64,000 bases of DNA from DAHVFK01 sp963755395 (GTDB lineage: Bacteria; Pseudomonadota; Gammaproteobacteria; Burkholderiales; SG8-39). Numbering within the stretch: the stretch's first letter is position 1; each line of letters opens with the position of its first letter. Below the pieces are notes generated by a model, which was not told the origin of the DNA, searched no databases, and saw nothing but the letters and a program-made list of their open reading frames with translations. A program made the translations under genes and the position numbers. The stretch is taken from contig CAVWJJ010000002.1 of assembly GCA_963755395.1 (NCBI GenBank), forward strand, positions 682,001 to 746,000. The letters are read 5' to 3'. Of the stretch, positions 45,084 through 54,091 are shown piece after piece.

Positions 45084-45089
45084 ATTATA
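45084..45089 (-). promoter_or_regulatory. -10 box of the Crp/Fnr gene
   Basis: TATAAT on the minus strand, 72 bases before the start codon. The -35 position (17 bases upstream) falls inside the palindrome at 45097-45112 and is not canonical. Confidence 0.6.
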
Positions 45090-45096
45090 GCCACTA

Positions 45097-45112
45097 TGTG
45101 CGATAGCGCACA
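45097..45112. promoter_or_regulatory. CRP/FNR-type palindrome
   Basis: TGTGCGATAGCGCACA, 6-bp perfect arms around 4 bases, matching the spacing of CRP-family sites. It sits just upstream of the TATAAT of the Crp/Fnr gene, consistent with autoregulation, and 85-90 bases upstream of the candidate sRNA on the other strand. Confidence 0.65.
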
Positions 45113-45195
45113 GACCCGCGAAAAGGGATTGCGGAAATTGACTGTTGCAGCCGCTCGGCGCGCGCAGGCTGGCGTGTTGGCTTGTCTCCCTGTCC

Positions 45196-45275
45196 TATGC
45201 ATACGTGCCGCCATCTCCTCCTTCCCTTCGCGTATGCGGGACTTCAACCCCGCCCGCCCGGGCGGGGCTCTTTTT
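45196..45275 (+). ncRNA. Candidate sRNA with an anti-Shine-Dalgarno loop and intrinsic terminator
   Basis: Hairpin 1: GCATACG (45199-45205) pairs with CGTATGC (45231-45237); the 25-nt loop contains CTCCTCCTTCCC (45215-45226), complementary to ribosome-binding sites. Hairpin 2: CCCCGCCC/GGGCGGGG (45248-45267) followed by CTCTTTTT, a strong terminator with no coding gene ending upstream of it. The 5' end is not defined and I find no convincing -10/-35 pair. CU-rich-loop sRNAs (for example the CCUCCUCCC-motif RNAs of Rhodobacter) have the same design; this is a resemblance, not an assignment. Confidence 0.5.
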
Positions 45276-45285
45276 CGGGCTCGGC

Positions 45286-45723
45286 GTGGTAGACCTGCGC
45301 CAAGAATGCGAGCAGGTGGAACAGATCTGGACTCGCAGCCAGGAGTCCTGGGTGCCGCTTTCGGTCGCCGCGGCCTTCACCTTTCACCAGACGCGCCGCA
45401 ACGTCGCGAATCTGCTCTTCCCGGAAGAGTACGCCAACGCGCTCGATATCGCGGCCGCGGCGCTGTCCTGCCTCATTCCTATCTATACCCCGGACGGACA
45501 CGGGCTGCCGGTTGCGGTGCCGATCAATCTCGCCGGCGATAGATTCCGCGACGGGGCGACCAAAGTGCAATGCGCCAACGGGACGGTACTCTCGCCGCTG
45601 GACATCGTTCGCCGGGACCTGCCGCCCGCGCTCATCGCCATCGAGAGCGCGAATATCGACTACGTCGCGCCCACGCGCGAAATGACGCGCAACCCCCGCC
45701 GTCCCCCGCCGCGCCGGGTGTAG
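45286..45723 (+). CDS. Unknown protein, uncertain start
   Basis: About 145 residues if started at GTG 45286; an ATG at 45145 would run through the hairpins described above and is unlikely. The middle looks coding (TFHQTRRNVANLLFPEEYAN, ALDIAAAALSCLIPIYTPDG) but there is no ribosome site and no recognised family. The Arg/Pro end (NPRRPPPRRV) is odd. It could be the remnant of a larger gene. Confidence 0.4.
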   Translation: MVDLRQECEQVEQIWTRSQESWVPLSVAAAFTFHQTRRNVANLLFPEEYANALDIAAAALSCLIPIYTPDGHGLPVAVPINLAGDRFRDGATKVQCANGTVLSPLDIVRRDLPPALIAIESANIDYVAPTREMTRNPRRPPPRRV

Positions 45724-45766
45724 GCTAGACGCCGCAGCCGGCCCCGGGGCCGGGGAGGAGGACGGG

Positions 45767-46084
45767 ATGACGGCCTTTTTCATCGTGCGCGCGCAGGTCC
45801 TGGATCCGATGGTCGAGGACGCCTTCGATCGCTGGTACGGCGAGGAGCACCTGCCCGACGCAGCCAAGGCGTTCGGCGCGCGGCGCGCCTGGCGCGGCTG
45901 GAGCGACAGCGACCAGTCGGTGCACTACGCCTTCTACGAGTTCGACGACGCCGAGCGCGCGCGCTCGATCACCGGCTCGCAGGCGCTCGGGCGGCTGGTG
46001 GCGGAGTTCGACCGCGCCTGGGGCGACAAGGTCAGGCGCAGCCGCGACATCGTGGAAGCGGTGCAGAGCGTGAGTGCCCGATGA
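45767..46084 (+). CDS. Small dimeric alpha/beta-barrel-like protein
   Basis: 105 residues with GGAGGAGGACGGG before the ATG. The pattern FDRWYGEEHLPDAAKAFGAR resembles EthD/NIPSNAP/antibiotic-monooxygenase-type ferredoxin-fold proteins (WY..EH). Function unknown. Its stop overlaps the start of the epimerase/dehydrogenase gene (ATGA), so they are co-translated and may share a pathway. Confidence 0.75.
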   Translation: MTAFFIVRAQVLDPMVEDAFDRWYGEEHLPDAAKAFGARRAWRGWSDSDQSVHYAFYEFDDAERARSITGSQALGRLVAEFDRAWGDKVRRSRDIVEAVQSVSAR

Positions 46085-46908
46085 AGACGGTCCTGATCAC
46101 CGGCGCGGCGGGCGACGTCGGCACGCACCTGCGGCGCGAGCTGGCGGGCAAGTACGCGCTGCGGGTGTCGGACCTGCGGCCGCTGAAGAAATTCCACGCC
46201 TCGGAGCGCTATATGCGCGCCGACATCTCCAAATTCGCCGACGCATTGCGCATCACCAAGGGGGTGGACGCGGTGGTGCACCTGGGCGGCTACTCGGTCG
46301 AGGGGCCGTGGGCGGGGATCCTGAGCGCCAATATCGTCGGCTGCTACAACGTGTTCGAGGCGGCGCGCCAAAACGGCGTCAAGCGAATCGTGTTCCCGAG
46401 CTCGAACCACGCCGCCGGTTTCTACCGCCGCGACCAGCTGATCGACCAGCGCGTGTACCCGAAGCCCGACAGCCGCTACGGGGTGTCGAAGGTCTTCGGC
46501 GAGGCGCTCGCGAGCCTGTACGCCGACAAGTACGGCATGCAGCTGCTGTGCATGCGCATCGGCAACGTCAACCCGGTGCCGATCGACAAGCGGCGCCTGT
46601 CGATCTGGCTCTCGCCGCGCGACCTGGCGCAGCTGGTGACGATCGGCATCGAGCATCCCGCGATCCGGTTCGAGATCGTGTACGGCGTGTCGGGCAACAC
46701 GCGCAGCTGGTACGACAACGCGAACGCGCGGCGCCTGGGCTACCGGCCGCAGGACGACTCGGAGGCCTACGCGGCCGAAGTGCTCGCGCGCGAGCGGCCG
46801 GGAGATCCCACGGCGGAGCTCTACCAGGGCGGCACGTTCACGGTCGCGGAGGATATCCCGAACCCCGCGCCCTTGCCGCGCAAGGCGGGCAAGCGCCGCC
46901 GCGCCTAG
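46081..46908 (+). CDS. udh: NAD-dependent uronate dehydrogenase-like SDR
   Basis: 275 residues. Rossmann motif VLITGAAGDVG, active-site YGVSK, and the SSNHAAGFY segment typical of uronate dehydrogenases, which oxidise galacturonate or glucuronate to the aldarolactone. It could also act on a related sugar; extended SDRs vary. The last 4 bases overlap the convergent methyltransferase gene. Confidence 0.8.
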   Translation: MKTVLITGAAGDVGTHLRRELAGKYALRVSDLRPLKKFHASERYMRADISKFADALRITKGVDAVVHLGGYSVEGPWAGILSANIVGCYNVFEAARQNGVKRIVFPSSNHAAGFYRRDQLIDQRVYPKPDSRYGVSKVFGEALASLYADKYGMQLLCMRIGNVNPVPIDKRRLSIWLSPRDLAQLVTIGIEHPAIRFEIVYGVSGNTRSWYDNANARRLGYRPQDDSEAYAAEVLARERPGDPTAELYQGGTFTVAEDIPNPAPLPRKAGKRRRA

Positions 46909-47735
46909 CGCCGGCGGGCGAGAATCTCGATCGGCACGATGCGCGCCTGGGCCACGCCGCGCGTGGTGTTGGCCATCGCCGCGCGCGCGCCCTCGGCGTG
47001 GATCAGGCTCACCGCGCGGTGCGGCGGCTTGCCGCCGCGGGCGACGATCTCGCGCGAGCGCGCGCCGAATTCCAGCGTTTCCTTCTCCGTGCTGCGAAAG
47101 CGCACGATCTCGAAGCCTGCGGCCTCGAGCCCGCGCCGCGTCTCCTCGGGCGTGGAGAGGAAGCTCGCCTCGGCGCTCGCGGCCCAGGGCACGGGGTAGT
47201 CGAGCTCGGGGCCGGGGCCCCTGGCGATCTCCGACAGCACGAGCCAGGCGCCGGGCTTGAGCACCCGGCGCACCTCGCGGTAGAAAGCGTCCTTGTCGGC
47301 GATGTTCATCGATACGTTCATCGAGTAGGCGCCGTCGAAGCTCGCGTCGGCGAAGGGCATGGCGAGCGCGTCGCCGTGCTCGAAGCGCAGCTTGTCGCCG
47401 AAGCCGACCCGGCCGCTCAAGTGGCGCGCGACGTCGCAGAACTCGGCCGTGAGGTCGATGCCGGTCACGCGGCAGCCGAAGCGCCGGTGCATCCAGCGCG
47501 CCGGGCCGCCGATGCCGCTGCCGATGTCGAGCAGGTGGTCCTGCGCGGCGACCTCGAGCGCGGCGGCGATCTCCTCGGTCGCTTCCAGCCCGCGGCCGTG
47601 GAACTGGTCGTAGGGCGCGAGCGCTTCCAGGCTCGGGCGCGCCGGGTCGGCGCCGTCCTCGGCCAGCGCCGCCTCGAGCCGCTCGAGCAGGCCGCCGCGG
47701 CCGTAGTGGCCGGTCACTTTCCCGTCGTCGCTCAC
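46905..47735 (-). CDS. SAM-dependent methyltransferase
   Basis: 276 residues, class I fold. Motif I is LLDIGSGIGGPARW and the acidic loop after strand 2 is VTGIDLTAEF; the VLKPGAWLVLSEIARGPG block follows. The N-terminus (YGRGGLLERLEAAL) and the general layout resemble sarcosine/dimethylglycine N-methyltransferases and gamma-tocopherol-type enzymes. The substrate is not determined. Divergent from the following oxidoreductase cluster. Confidence 0.85.
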   Translation of the reverse strand: MSDDGKVTGHYGRGGLLERLEAALAEDGADPARPSLEALAPYDQFHGRGLEATEEIAAALEVAAQDHLLDIGSGIGGPARWMHRRFGCRVTGIDLTAEFCDVARHLSGRVGFGDKLRFEHGDALAMPFADASFDGAYSMNVSMNIADKDAFYREVRRVLKPGAWLVLSEIARGPGPELDYPVPWAASAEASFLSTPEETRRGLEAAGFEIVRFRSTEKETLEFGARSREIVARGGKPPHRAVSLIHAEGARAAMANTTRGVAQARIVPIEILARRR

Positions 47736-47807
47736 TGGCGCAATCTAGGCTGTGCGCTTGATCCCGGTCAAGCCGCGTCGCGCGCGGGCGCCTATCGTAC
47801 TTCAATC

Positions 47808-48427
47808 GTGGCCGGCGGAATCACGCGACGGGAATTCCTCAAGGGCACGGGCGGCGCGCTCGCGGGCGCGGCCTTGCCTGCCGGCGCCGCGCGCGCGGCT
47901 GATTCCGCCGCCGGGCAGGCGGCGCAGGGCGAAGTGCCTCATGCCGGACCGCGCGCAATCCTCCTCGACGTGAACGGCGTGCGCCACCCGGTGACGGTGG
48001 AGCCGCAAATGACGCTCGCCGACCTGCTGCGCGGGCCGCTCGACCTGATGGGCACCAAGATCGGCTGCGACCGCGGCGCCTGCTCGGCGTGCACGGTGTG
48101 GATCGATCGCATCCCGGTGCTCGCCTGCATGACGCTCGCGCTCGACGTGGGCGAGCGCAAGGTGGTGACGATCGAGGGCCTGGCGCAGGGCGAGGCGCTG
48201 CACCCGGTGCAGGAAGCGTTCGTCGCGCACGACGCGATGCAGTGCGGCTTCTGCACGCCCGGCATGGTGATGAGCAGCGCGGCGCTGCTCGAAGCGAACC
48301 CGCGCCCGACCGCCGACGAGGTGAAGGCCGCGATCAGCGGCCACCTGTGCCGCTGCGGCACCTATCCCGCACGTCGATCGAGGCGGTGCTGGACCTCGCA
48401 GGGGCGGCAAAGGCGGCAAAGGGCTGA
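47808..48427 (+). CDS. Tat-exported [2Fe-2S] subunit of a PaoABC-like aldehyde oxidoreductase (frameshift near the end)
   Basis: About 205 residues from a GTG start. The twin-arginine signal ITRREFLKG is followed by GCDRGACSACTVWIDR (first cluster) and CGFCTPGM plus HLCRCGTY (second cluster). A Tat leader on the iron-sulfur subunit is the hallmark of the periplasmic PaoABC/YagTSR type rather than cytoplasmic xanthine dehydrogenases. Two extra bases near 48369 and 48378 break the last 20 codons (IEAVLDLAGAAKAAKG). First of three subunits. Confidence 0.85.
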
Positions 48428-48429
48428 GC

Positions 48430-50815
48430 ATGGCCTCCGGCATGGAAACGCGCCGACATACCCGTTCGGCATCGCGCCGGCGCTGAGCGAAGTCGAGCGC
48501 AGCGTGGCGGCGGACGAGGCCCCGCCGCTCGCCGCCGAACGCCGCGCTCGAGTGGATCGGCAAGCCGGTGGCGCGCAGCGACGGGGCGGGCGAAGGTGAC
48601 CGGCGCGGCCCGCTTCACGGTCGACGTCAAGCTGCCCGGCATGCTGCACGCACGGCTGCTGCGCTCGCCGCACGCGCATGCGCGCCTGCTCGGGCTCGAT
48701 TTCGCCGCGGCGCGCGCGCAACCCGGGGTGCGCGCGGCGCTCGCGCTCAACGAGACGGTGGGCCGCGCGGTGGAAGCGCCGCCCGCGGACGGCGCCGAGG
48801 CGCGGCGCGTGCTCTACGTCGGCGACATCGTCGCGGGCGTGGCGGCCGACTCGCCGGCCGCCGCCGAGGCCGCGCTCGGCCTGATCAAGGCCGACTACCA
48901 GCCGCTGCCGTTCGTGGTCGACCTGGAGGGCGCCCGCCAGCCCGACGCGCCGCGGGTGTTCGAGCGCCCGGTGCACGGCGAGAACTACGCCGGCGGCGAT
49001 CGCGAGCGCCTCGCCGCTGCCGCAGGCCGGCAACGTGCGCGGCCCGAACAGCGCCGGCTCGCGCGGCGACGCGGCCGCGGGCTGGCGCGCGCCGAGGTCG
49101 TGGTCGAAGGGGAGTTCCGCACCCAGGTGCAGACGCATTGCTGCATGGAGACCCACGCGGTGGTCGCGGACTGGCGCGCCGACGGGCTCACCGTGTACAT
49201 GTCGACCCAGTTCACCGCCGGCGTCCGCGCGCGAGCTGGCGCACGCGTTCGGCTTGCCGCTCGGCCGGGTGCGGGTGGTGGTCGACGCGATGGGCGGCGG
49301 CTTCGGCTCGAAGTCGGGCGCCGGCAATTACGTGCGCGCCGCGGTCGCGCTGTCGCGCGCGGCGCGCGCGCCGGTGCGCCTCGTGCTCGACCGGCGCGAG
49401 GAGCAGCATCGACAGCGGCAACCGGCCGGCCACCGTGCAGAAGATGAGAATCGGCGCGAGGCGCGACGGCGCGCTGACAGCGATCGCGCTCGAGGCCTAC
49501 GGCACCGCCGGCGTCGCGCTCGGCGCCGGGCGTCGGCAACATCGCGCAGTCGATGTACGCCTGCGCCAATTTCGCGATCGCGCAGTCCGACGTGTTCATC
49601 AACGCCGGGCCCGGCTGCGCGATGCGCGCCCCGGGCAACGTGCCGGGCGCCTTCGCGCTGGAGCAGGCGGTCGACGAGCTGGCCGAGAAGCTGGGCATGG
49701 ATCCGCTCGCGCTGCGCGACCGCATCGACCCCAGCCCGGTGCGGCGCGAGGAGCGCCGCCGCGGCGCGCGAGCGCTTCGGCTGGAGCCGCCGCCGCGCGC
49801 CGGCCGCCGATACGCGGCCCGCTCAAGCGCGGCATCGGCGTGGCGCAGTCGCTAGTGGGGCGCCAACGTGCAGACCAATGCTTCCTGCGAGGTGCGCATC
49901 CTGCGCGACGGCTCGGTCGAGCTGCTGTCGAGCGTGCAGGACATCGGCACCGGCATCGGCACCGTGCTGGCGCAGGTGGTCGGCCGAAGAGCTCGGCCTG
50001 CGCCCGCAGGAGATCATGGTGCGCATCGGCGACACCGATTTTCCCGCCGGCCCGCCGTCCTACGGCAGCATCACCACCGCCTCGATCACGCCGCCGGCGC
50101 GCAACGCCGCGCACCGGGCGCTGGCGCAGCTGTTCGCAGGCGGTCGCGCCCGCGCTCGGCGCGGACGCGGCGAGCCTGGTCGCGCGCGGCGGGCGCATCG
50201 CGACCGCGGACGGCGCGCGCGGCATGAGCTTTCGCGAGGCGGCCGCGCACTTGCGCACCGAGTACGATCGAGCGCGCTGGCGAGCCGCTCGCGACGATTA
50301 CGGCGGATTCGGGCGCCGCTTCGGCGACGCGGCGCTCGGCGCAGGAACGCGCTCGGCGGCGTGCAGTTCGCCGAGGTGGCGGTCGACACCGAGACCGGCG
50401 TCGTGCGCGTCGAGCGCGTGCGTCGCGGTGCAGGATTGCGGCCGGCCGATGAACCCGCGGCAGATCGAGAGCCAGGTGCACGGCGGCGTGCTGCAGGGCA
50501 TCTCCTACGCGCTGTTCGAGGACCGCGTCATCGACCGCCACACCGGCCATGTGTTGAACGCCGACCTCGAGCATTACAAGATCGCGCGCTCGCGCGAGGT
50601 CGCCGGCGATCGAGGTGATCCTGCTGGAGAACTACCAGGGCGAGAGCGCGACCGACGCCTACGGCATCGCCGAGCCGGCCAACATCGCCACCGCGCCGGC
50701 GATCGCCAACGCCGTCTACAACGCGATCGGCGTGCGGCTGCGCCAGCTGCCGATGACGCCCGCGGCGGTGCTCGCCGCGCTCGGCCGCATCGCGCGCGGG
50801 AGGGCGCCGGCATGA
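48430..50815 (+). CDS. Molybdopterin subunit of the PaoABC-like aldehyde oxidoreductase (many single-base insertions)
   Basis: About 780 residues when some 15 frame breaks are closed. Recognisable blocks in order: WIGKPVARSDG, GAARFTVDVKLPGMLHARLL, QTHCCMETHAVVADW, VVDAMGGGFGSKSGAG, GPGCAMRAPGNVPG, SVQDIGTGIGTVLAQV, AVQDCGRPMNPRQIESQVHG, and YGIAEPANIATAPAIANAVY with the catalytic Glu region. It is the Mo-MCD subunit that oxidises aldehydes. Nearly all breaks are one extra base inside an otherwise conserved codon (examples at 49406, 49529, 49854, 50138, 50264, 50421). It cannot be expressed as written; sequence error is most likely. Confidence 0.8.
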
Positions 50816-51842
50816 AGCGCTTCGAATGGGCGAACGCCGGCCGCTCGGCGCAGGCGGCGGCGGCCGGGAGCGGCACGGTTGCCGACGCGATGCGCACGCG
50901 CAGCGGCGTGCGCGTGCCGACGCCGTCGTGCTCAAGGCGGGCGGGCATCGACCTGCTCGACCTGATGAAGGAGGGCCTGCTCGCGCCCGCGCCGCGTGGT
51001 GAACCTGCGCGGCATTGCCGGGCTCGACGGCATCGATCGAGCAGCCCGACGGCTCGCTGCGCATGGGCGCGATGGTCACGCTGGCGCAGGTCGCGGCTGA
51101 TCCGCGTCGTGCGCGCGCGCTATGCGGCGCTGGCCGATGCCGCCGGCGGTTCGGCCAGCCCGCAGATCCGCAACGTGGCGACGCTCGGCGGCAACCTGCT
51201 GCAGCGGCCGCGCTGCTGGTACTTCCGTTCGGCGCGCGCACCATTGCGTGCGCAAGGGCGGCGACGACCTGCTTCGCGTTCGCGCGGCGAGAACCAATAC
51301 CACGCCATGTTCGGCCAGAACGGCTGCGCCATGGTGCACCCGTCGACCGCGGCGACCGCGCTGGTCGCGTTCGGCGCGCAGCGTCGAGCTCGAGGTGCAC
51401 GCTCGGGCAGGCGCGTCGTCGCGCTGGAGGAGTTCTTTCTGCTGCCCGAGCAGGACATCACGCGCGAGAACGATCTCGAAGGCGGGCGAGGTGCTCGCCG
51501 CGGTCTGCTGCCGCCGGCGCGCGGCGCGCGCTCGGTGCATCTGCGCCAGGGCGAGCTGGAGTCGTTCGACTGGCCGATCGCCGACGTCGCGGTGGTGCTC
51601 GAGACGGCCGGGCGGCGTCTGCCGGCGCGCGGCGGTGGTGCTCGGCGCCGCGGCGCCGGTCCCGCACCGGGCGCAGCGAGGCCGAAGCGGCGCTCGCGGG
51701 CAAGCGCATCGACGAGGCCGCCGCACGCGGCGCGGCGCGCGCGGCGCTCGCCGGCGCGATGCCGCTCAGGGACAACGCCTACAAGCTGCCGATCTTCGAG
51801 GCGCTGGTGCGGCGCGCCATTCTCGCCGCGGCGGGCAGATAG
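50812..51842 (+). CDS. FAD-binding subunit of the PaoABC-like aldehyde oxidoreductase (many single-base insertions)
   Basis: About 330 residues after correction; the start overlaps the previous stop (ATGA). NVATLGGNLLQRPRCWYFR and the ENQYHAMFGQNGCAMVHPST block are typical of PaoB/YagS-type medium subunits, where the Cys residues bind an extra 4Fe-4S cluster. The end, PLRDNAYKLPIFEALVRRAI, is normal. At least eight frame changes are needed between 50.9 and 51.66 kb. The gene order is iron-sulfur, Mo, FAD, unlike the A-B-C order of E. coli. Confidence 0.78.
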
Positions 51843-51847
51843 ACGGC

Positions 51848-51853
51848 TAGAAT
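51848..51853 (+). promoter_or_regulatory. -10 box before the M24 gene
   Basis: TAGAAT, 19 bases before the start codon, followed by AGGAGGAG as ribosome site. No clear -35 is seen because the preceding bases belong to the end of the FAD subunit gene. Confidence 0.45.
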
Positions 51854-51872
51854 CCTCCCCACAGGAGGAGTC

Positions 51873-53180
51873 ATGGCCAAAAGGAAGCCGCGCTCGGAAC
51901 CGAAGATCGTCCGCCCGGACGACATCAACCCGCACCACGACTGGAAGCGGCCGCTGCAGGCGCCGGGCCACACCCAGGTCGACTTCGAGCAGCGGATCGA
52001 CTTCCGCCGCCTGCACGACTACCGCCTGGCGCGCACGCGCGCCGCGCTCTCGGGCTCGGGCCTGGGAGCGCTCCTGTCGTTCGACCAGCACAACATCCGC
52101 TACACCACCAGCACGGTGATCGGCGAGTGGGCGCGCGACAAGCTCACCCGCTATTCGCTCCTGACCGGCAACGGCGATCCCTACGTGTGGGATTTCGGCT
52201 CGGCCGCGCGCCACCACAAGATGCACGCGCCCTGGCTGCACCACGACCACTGCCGCGCCGGGCTGCTCGGCATGCGCGGCGCGACCGGCGCCGACCTGAC
52301 CCTGTTCCGCGACGCGGCGAAGGAGATCAAGGCGATCCTGGTCGAGGAGGGCGTGGCCGACATGCCGCTCGGCCTGGACGTGGTCGAGCCGCCGATGCTG
52401 TTCGCGCTGCAGAAGGAAGGCATCACGGTGCGCGACGGCCAGCAGGTGATGCTGCAGGCGCGCGAGGTGAAGAACATCGACGAGCTGACGCTGCTCAACA
52501 TGGCGGCGGCGATGGTCGACGGCGTCTACCAGGACATCGCCGAGGCGCTCAAGCCCGGGGTGCAGGAGTCGCAGATCGTCGCGCTCGCCACCGCGCGCCT
52601 GTACGAGATGGGCTCGGACTGCGTCGAGGCGATCAACTCGATCTCGGGCGAGCGCTGCTCGCCGCACCCGCACAACTTCACCGACCGCCTGATCCGCCCC
52701 GGCGACCAGGCGTTCTTCGACGTCATCCAGTCGTTCATGGGCTACCGCACCTGCTATTACCGCACCTTCAACGTCGGGCGCGCGACCGGCCCGCAGCGCA
52801 CCGCCTACCGCAAGGCGCGCGAGTGGATGGACCGCGCGATCGAGCTGCTCAGGCCCGGCATGACGAGCGACAAGATCGCGCTCGCTTTTCCCGAAGCGAA
52901 GGAGATCGGCTTCGCAAGCGAAATGGACGCCTTCGGGCTGAACTTCTGCCACGGCCTGGGGCTCGGGCTGCACGAGCGGCCGCTGATCTCGCGCCTGACC
53001 TCGCTGCGCGAGCCGATCGAGCTCAAGACGGGCATGGCGTTCGCGGTCGAGACCTACTGCCCCGCGAGCGACGGCGTGTCCGCGGCGCGGATCGAGGAGG
53101 AGGTGATCCTCACCGACAAGGGCGCGCAGATCATCTCGCTCTACCCCGCCGAGGAGCTGCCCATTGCCAACCCCTACTGA
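51873..53180 (+). CDS. M24-family (creatinase/aminopeptidase P fold) protein with altered metal site
   Basis: 435 residues. N-terminal creatinase-like domain, then the pita-bread fold (about 200-430). Expected metal ligands are seen at AFFDVIQSFMGYR (first Asp), NFCHGLGLGLHERP (His), AVETYC (Glu) and RIEEEVIL (Glu), but the second Asp (GYCSDVTRTF in typical members) is replaced in GYRTCYYRTF, where Cys occupies the aligned position. Creatinase works without metals and DddP (DMSP lyase) also belongs to M24, so a non-peptidase role is possible. Coupled to the next gene, which suggests small-molecule metabolism. Confidence 0.82.
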   Translation: MAKRKPRSEPKIVRPDDINPHHDWKRPLQAPGHTQVDFEQRIDFRRLHDYRLARTRAALSGSGLGALLSFDQHNIRYTTSTVIGEWARDKLTRYSLLTGNGDPYVWDFGSAARHHKMHAPWLHHDHCRAGLLGMRGATGADLTLFRDAAKEIKAILVEEGVADMPLGLDVVEPPMLFALQKEGITVRDGQQVMLQAREVKNIDELTLLNMAAAMVDGVYQDIAEALKPGVQESQIVALATARLYEMGSDCVEAINSISGERCSPHPHNFTDRLIRPGDQAFFDVIQSFMGYRTCYYRTFNVGRATGPQRTAYRKAREWMDRAIELLRPGMTSDKIALAFPEAKEIGFASEMDAFGLNFCHGLGLGLHERPLISRLTSLREPIELKTGMAFAVETYCPASDGVSAARIEEEVILTDKGAQIISLYPAEELPIANPY

Positions 53181-54084
53181 CGTGAAGCTCGGCTGGATCG
53201 GCACCGGCCGCATGGGCTACGCCATGGCCGAGCGCCTGGCCAGGGCCGGCTGCGACCTGACGGCCTGGAACCGCACCCGCGCCAAGGCCGAGCCGCTCGC
53301 CGCGCATGGCGCCAAGATAGCCGCGAGCCCCGCCGAGCTCGCCGGCTGCGAGATCGTGTTCGTCACCGTCGCCGCGGGCAAGGAGCTGCTCGAATCGGTC
53401 GAGGCGCTGCTCGTCGGCGCGCGCGCGCCGAAGATCGTGGTCGACATCACCTCGGTCTCGGTCGAGGACTCGGCGCGTGCGCGCGAGCGACTGGCGCAGG
53501 CGGGCGCGCAGCTGCTCGCCGCGCCGGTGTCGGGCAACGCCAAGGTGATCAAGGCCGGCAAACTGAGCTTCGTCGTCTCTGGCCCGCAGGACGCCTACGA
53601 GCGCGCCGCGCCCTATCTCGCGCTGATGGGCAAGGGCGCCTCCTGGGTCGGCGAGGGCGAGCTCGCGCGCGTGGCCAAGATCTGCCACAACGTGTTCCTC
53701 GGCGTGGTGATCCAGTCGCTGGCCGAGATCACCGTGCTCGCGAACAAGGCCGGCATGCCGCGCCACGCCTTCCTCGAGTTCCTCAACCAGAGCGTGATGG
53801 GATCGACCTTCTCGCGCTACAAGTCCCCGGCGCTGGTCAATCTCGATTTCTCTGTCACCTTCACCCCCGAGCTGCTGAAGAAGGACCTCGACCTCGGGCT
53901 GGAGGCCGGGCGCAGGCTCGGCGTGCCGCTGCCGCTCGCCTCGCTCACGCGCGACGCGATCCAGGCCCTGATCGGCAACGGCTACGGCGCGGGCGACTTC
54001 GCCGCGCTGATCATGATGCAGGCCAGGGCCGCCGGGATGTCGCTTTCGCCCGAGAACGTCGCCGTCGACGACGGGCTGCACTGA
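53164..54084 (+). CDS. Beta-hydroxyacid dehydrogenase (3-hydroxyisobutyrate dehydrogenase-like)
   Basis: About 300 residues. NAD(P)-binding motif LGWIGTGRMGYAMAERL, substrate motif DITSVSVEDSARAR/APVSGNAKVIKAG, and the catalytic Lys in RVAKICHN. The family oxidises 3-hydroxyisobutyrate, tartronate semialdehyde and similar acids. Start: TTG at 53164 with GAGGAG 7 bases upstream overlaps the M24 gene; GTG at 53182 gives a more usual N-terminus (MKLGWIG) but lacks a ribosome site. Operon with the M24 gene. Confidence 0.88.
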   Translation: MPTPTDVKLGWIGTGRMGYAMAERLARAGCDLTAWNRTRAKAEPLAAHGAKIAASPAELAGCEIVFVTVAAGKELLESVEALLVGARAPKIVVDITSVSVEDSARARERLAQAGAQLLAAPVSGNAKVIKAGKLSFVVSGPQDAYERAAPYLALMGKGASWVGEGELARVAKICHNVFLGVVIQSLAEITVLANKAGMPRHAFLEFLNQSVMGSTFSRYKSPALVNLDFSVTFTPELLKKDLDLGLEAGRRLGVPLPLASLTRDAIQALIGNGYGAGDFAALIMMQARAAGMSLSPENVAVDDGLH

Positions 54085-54091
54085 TCCGCGC

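Noticed and set aside
45145..45285. Coding extension of the 45286 gene back to the ATG at 45145
   Set aside because: It would translate through the two hairpins and the T-run, and the peptide is low-quality (Pro/Arg/Ser-rich).
48366..51660. Programmed frameshifting or decay as explanation for the broken oxidoreductase genes
   Set aside because: There are too many breaks, no slippery sequences, and conserved codons continue on both sides of each; error is simpler.
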